64,000 nt of DNA from DAMCZI01 sp032095175 (GTDB lineage: Bacteria; Bacillota; Clostridia; Clostridiales; Caloramatoraceae), in NCBI GenBank assembly GCA_032095175.1, contig DAMCZI010000021.1, forward strand, positions 23,609 through 87,608, in the 5' to 3' direction. A model generated the notes under the pieces. It was not told the DNA's origin, ran no database searches, and saw nothing but the letters and a program-made list of their open reading frames with translations. Both the position numbers and the translations under genes were made by a program. Numbering within the stretch: position 1 is the stretch's first letter; every line of letters begins with the position of its first letter. This document shows, in pieces, positions 62,995-64,000 of the stretch.

Positions 62995-63093
62995 GTAAAT
63001 TATTCGGTTTTATAGCTATACTATTAATAAACGTAAAGTATAATATAAACTTACAATTAGATTAAATTATTATTTACTATTTGTAGTGCCCAT

Positions 63094-63693
63094 CTAAATT
63101 ATAAGCTTTCCACTATCTAAAAAAACATCTTTGTTCTTAATAAAATAGTTTATTCCCGAGTAAATTGTAATTATAACTGTAAAAAACATCATAACACTGT
63201 CCAAAGAGAAACGTTCTATTATATTAAAATGATAATTATTAAGTAAATATAATGGTATTGTTATAGCCTGAAAGACAAGTTTAATTTTCCCATACTTATC
63301 TGCTGAAAGAACTTTATTATTAATTGCTGCTGCTAATCTCAAACCTGTAACTGCAATCTCTCTACCTATAATAATAAGAGCAATCCATCCACCAATTTTA
63401 TTCTCTTCTACAAGAAACATTAATGCAGAGATTATCAAAAGCTTATCTGCAAGCGGATCAAGAAAACATCCTAATTTTGTTACCTGATTATATTTTCTTG
63501 CAATATACCCATCTAATTTATCGGTTATTACTGCAATAATGAATATAGCAGTAGCAATGCCTATGTTATAATTATTTATTAAACTAAATATATTATCTTT
63601 ATTTATTATCCATGCAGGCATTGGGGTGATAAATAAAATGAATACTGGTATAAGCATTATTCTTATACACGTTATTTTATTAGCAAGATTCAT
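63094..63693 (-). CDS. pgsA: CDP-diacylglycerol-glycerol-3-phosphate 3-phosphatidyltransferase
   Basis: 199 residues, six hydrophobic helices. The CDP-alcohol phosphotransferase motif DGx2ARx8Gx3Dx3D is intact in DGYIARKYNQVTKLGCFLDPLADK (residues ~64-87; catalytic Asp at the end). Makes phosphatidylglycerol phosphate for anionic lipids. ATG 63693 follows GAAGGAGATGAAATT. In many Firmicutes it lies near ftsK/rimO and ahead of recA; those genes would be outside the window. Confidence 0.93.
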   Translation of the reverse strand: MNLANKITCIRIMLIPVFILFITPMPAWIINKDNIFSLINNYNIGIATAIFIIAVITDKLDGYIARKYNQVTKLGCFLDPLADKLLIISALMFLVEENKIGGWIALIIIGREIAVTGLRLAAAINNKVLSADKYGKIKLVFQAITIPLYLLNNYHFNIIERFSLDSVMMFFTVIITIYSGINYFIKNKDVFLDSGKLII

Positions 63694-64000
63694 AATTTCA
63701 TCTCCTTCTATTTAAACCCACATTTACTAATGCTATTTGAATTTTAATTTCACCTTTCTAATTAATTCTAAAGCAATTCACAAAATATATTATAGATATG
63801 ATTTTAACTAAGATTAATTATACCATTTATTTCTATATTTTAATATAGGCCTTTACATAAGGTAAAATATAATTCAGGTGCAAGGAACGGTTACTTATTT
63901 TTAATTGTAAAGTGTGGCTACTCGTTTACGAATAAATTTTCAACTGGAAATGAAACCAGTGAAGGTCAAGAAATATTGCTGGAGGAGACATTGGAGCGAG
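63694..64000. other. End of window, no gene identified
   Basis: A/T-rich up to about 63870. The last ~110 bases are more GC-rich and contain a small hairpin (ACTGG/CCAGT, 63943-63960). They could start a structured RNA or another repeat, but nothing is recognised. Confidence 0.4.

Noticed and set aside
1..64000. CRISPR array
   Set aside because: Repeats found are dispersed hairpin elements, not regularly spaced short repeats with spacers; no cas genes are present.
63926..64000. Minus-strand ORF entering from the window edge
   Set aside because: Only 24 codons are visible, without recognisable protein features; it may be part of an RNA or repeat.

Overview
This looks like a chromosomal window from a low-GC Gram-positive anaerobe of the class Clostridia, probably Clostridium in the broad sense. 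The evidence is A/T-rich codon use, strong GGAGG ribosome binding sites with ATG/TTG/GTG starts, a PolC-type replicase, the non-mevalonate isoprenoid enzyme IspG, a reverse rubrerythrin, a PRD-antiterminator/PTS system, and M-box and fluoride riboswitches. No rRNA, tRNA or CRISPR array was seen.

Layout. 1-2240: 5' part of polC (minus strand, runs off the window). 2241-15078: accessory block with a beta-lactamase-fold serine hydrolase, an ABC half-transporter, lipoproteins, an orphan carrier protein with a membrane partner, a GNAT/HTH/zinc-ribbon run and a propeller-like protein. It ends at NUDIX and DUF402 genes beside ispG. 16307-24260: a LysR regulator, a RelA/SpoT-domain synthetase, a LytS/LytTR two-component system followed by a CstA-type transporter (arranged like the pyruvate-sensing BtsSR/BtsT system), and an MFS carrier. 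24418-30821: sugar phosphotransferase region with ptsI-ptsH behind a GlcT-type antiterminator site, glcT itself, and an EIIB-nagA-nagB-EIIA operon behind a leader that ends in a terminator.

31015-43992 is the most unusual part: a minus-strand gene cluster that looks like a peptide natural product (RiPP) pathway. It has a three-gene ABC exporter, a 29-residue Cys-free precursor candidate (41063-41152), a hairpin, a B12-type radical SAM enzyme, an alpha/alpha-toroid (terpene-cyclase-like) protein, a possibly kinase-fold protein, a NodU/CmcH-type carbamoyltransferase, a PqqD-like recognition protein, a second B12-type radical SAM enzyme, a SPASM radical SAM enzyme, and a TldE/TldD protease pair. 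I do not recognise this combination as a known RiPP class.

44527-57000: mostly housekeeping. It includes HelD, M-box-controlled mgtE, a nuclease-helicase of the XPD/DinG group, psd, a reverse rubrerythrin, and a cysteine desulfidase-type gene with a textbook sigma-54 promoter and upstream activator sites beside a sigma-54 activator gene. 59139-60338 is a cation/proton antiporter behind a fluoride riboswitch. An IS30-like element with a frameshifted transposase (60526-62221) and pgsA close the window.

Several dispersed hairpin repeat families run through the intergenic spaces: a two-hairpin family at five sites, a 160-bp palindromic element, and two other long hairpins that each occur twice. 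Some of them sit in leaders or overlap gene stop codons.
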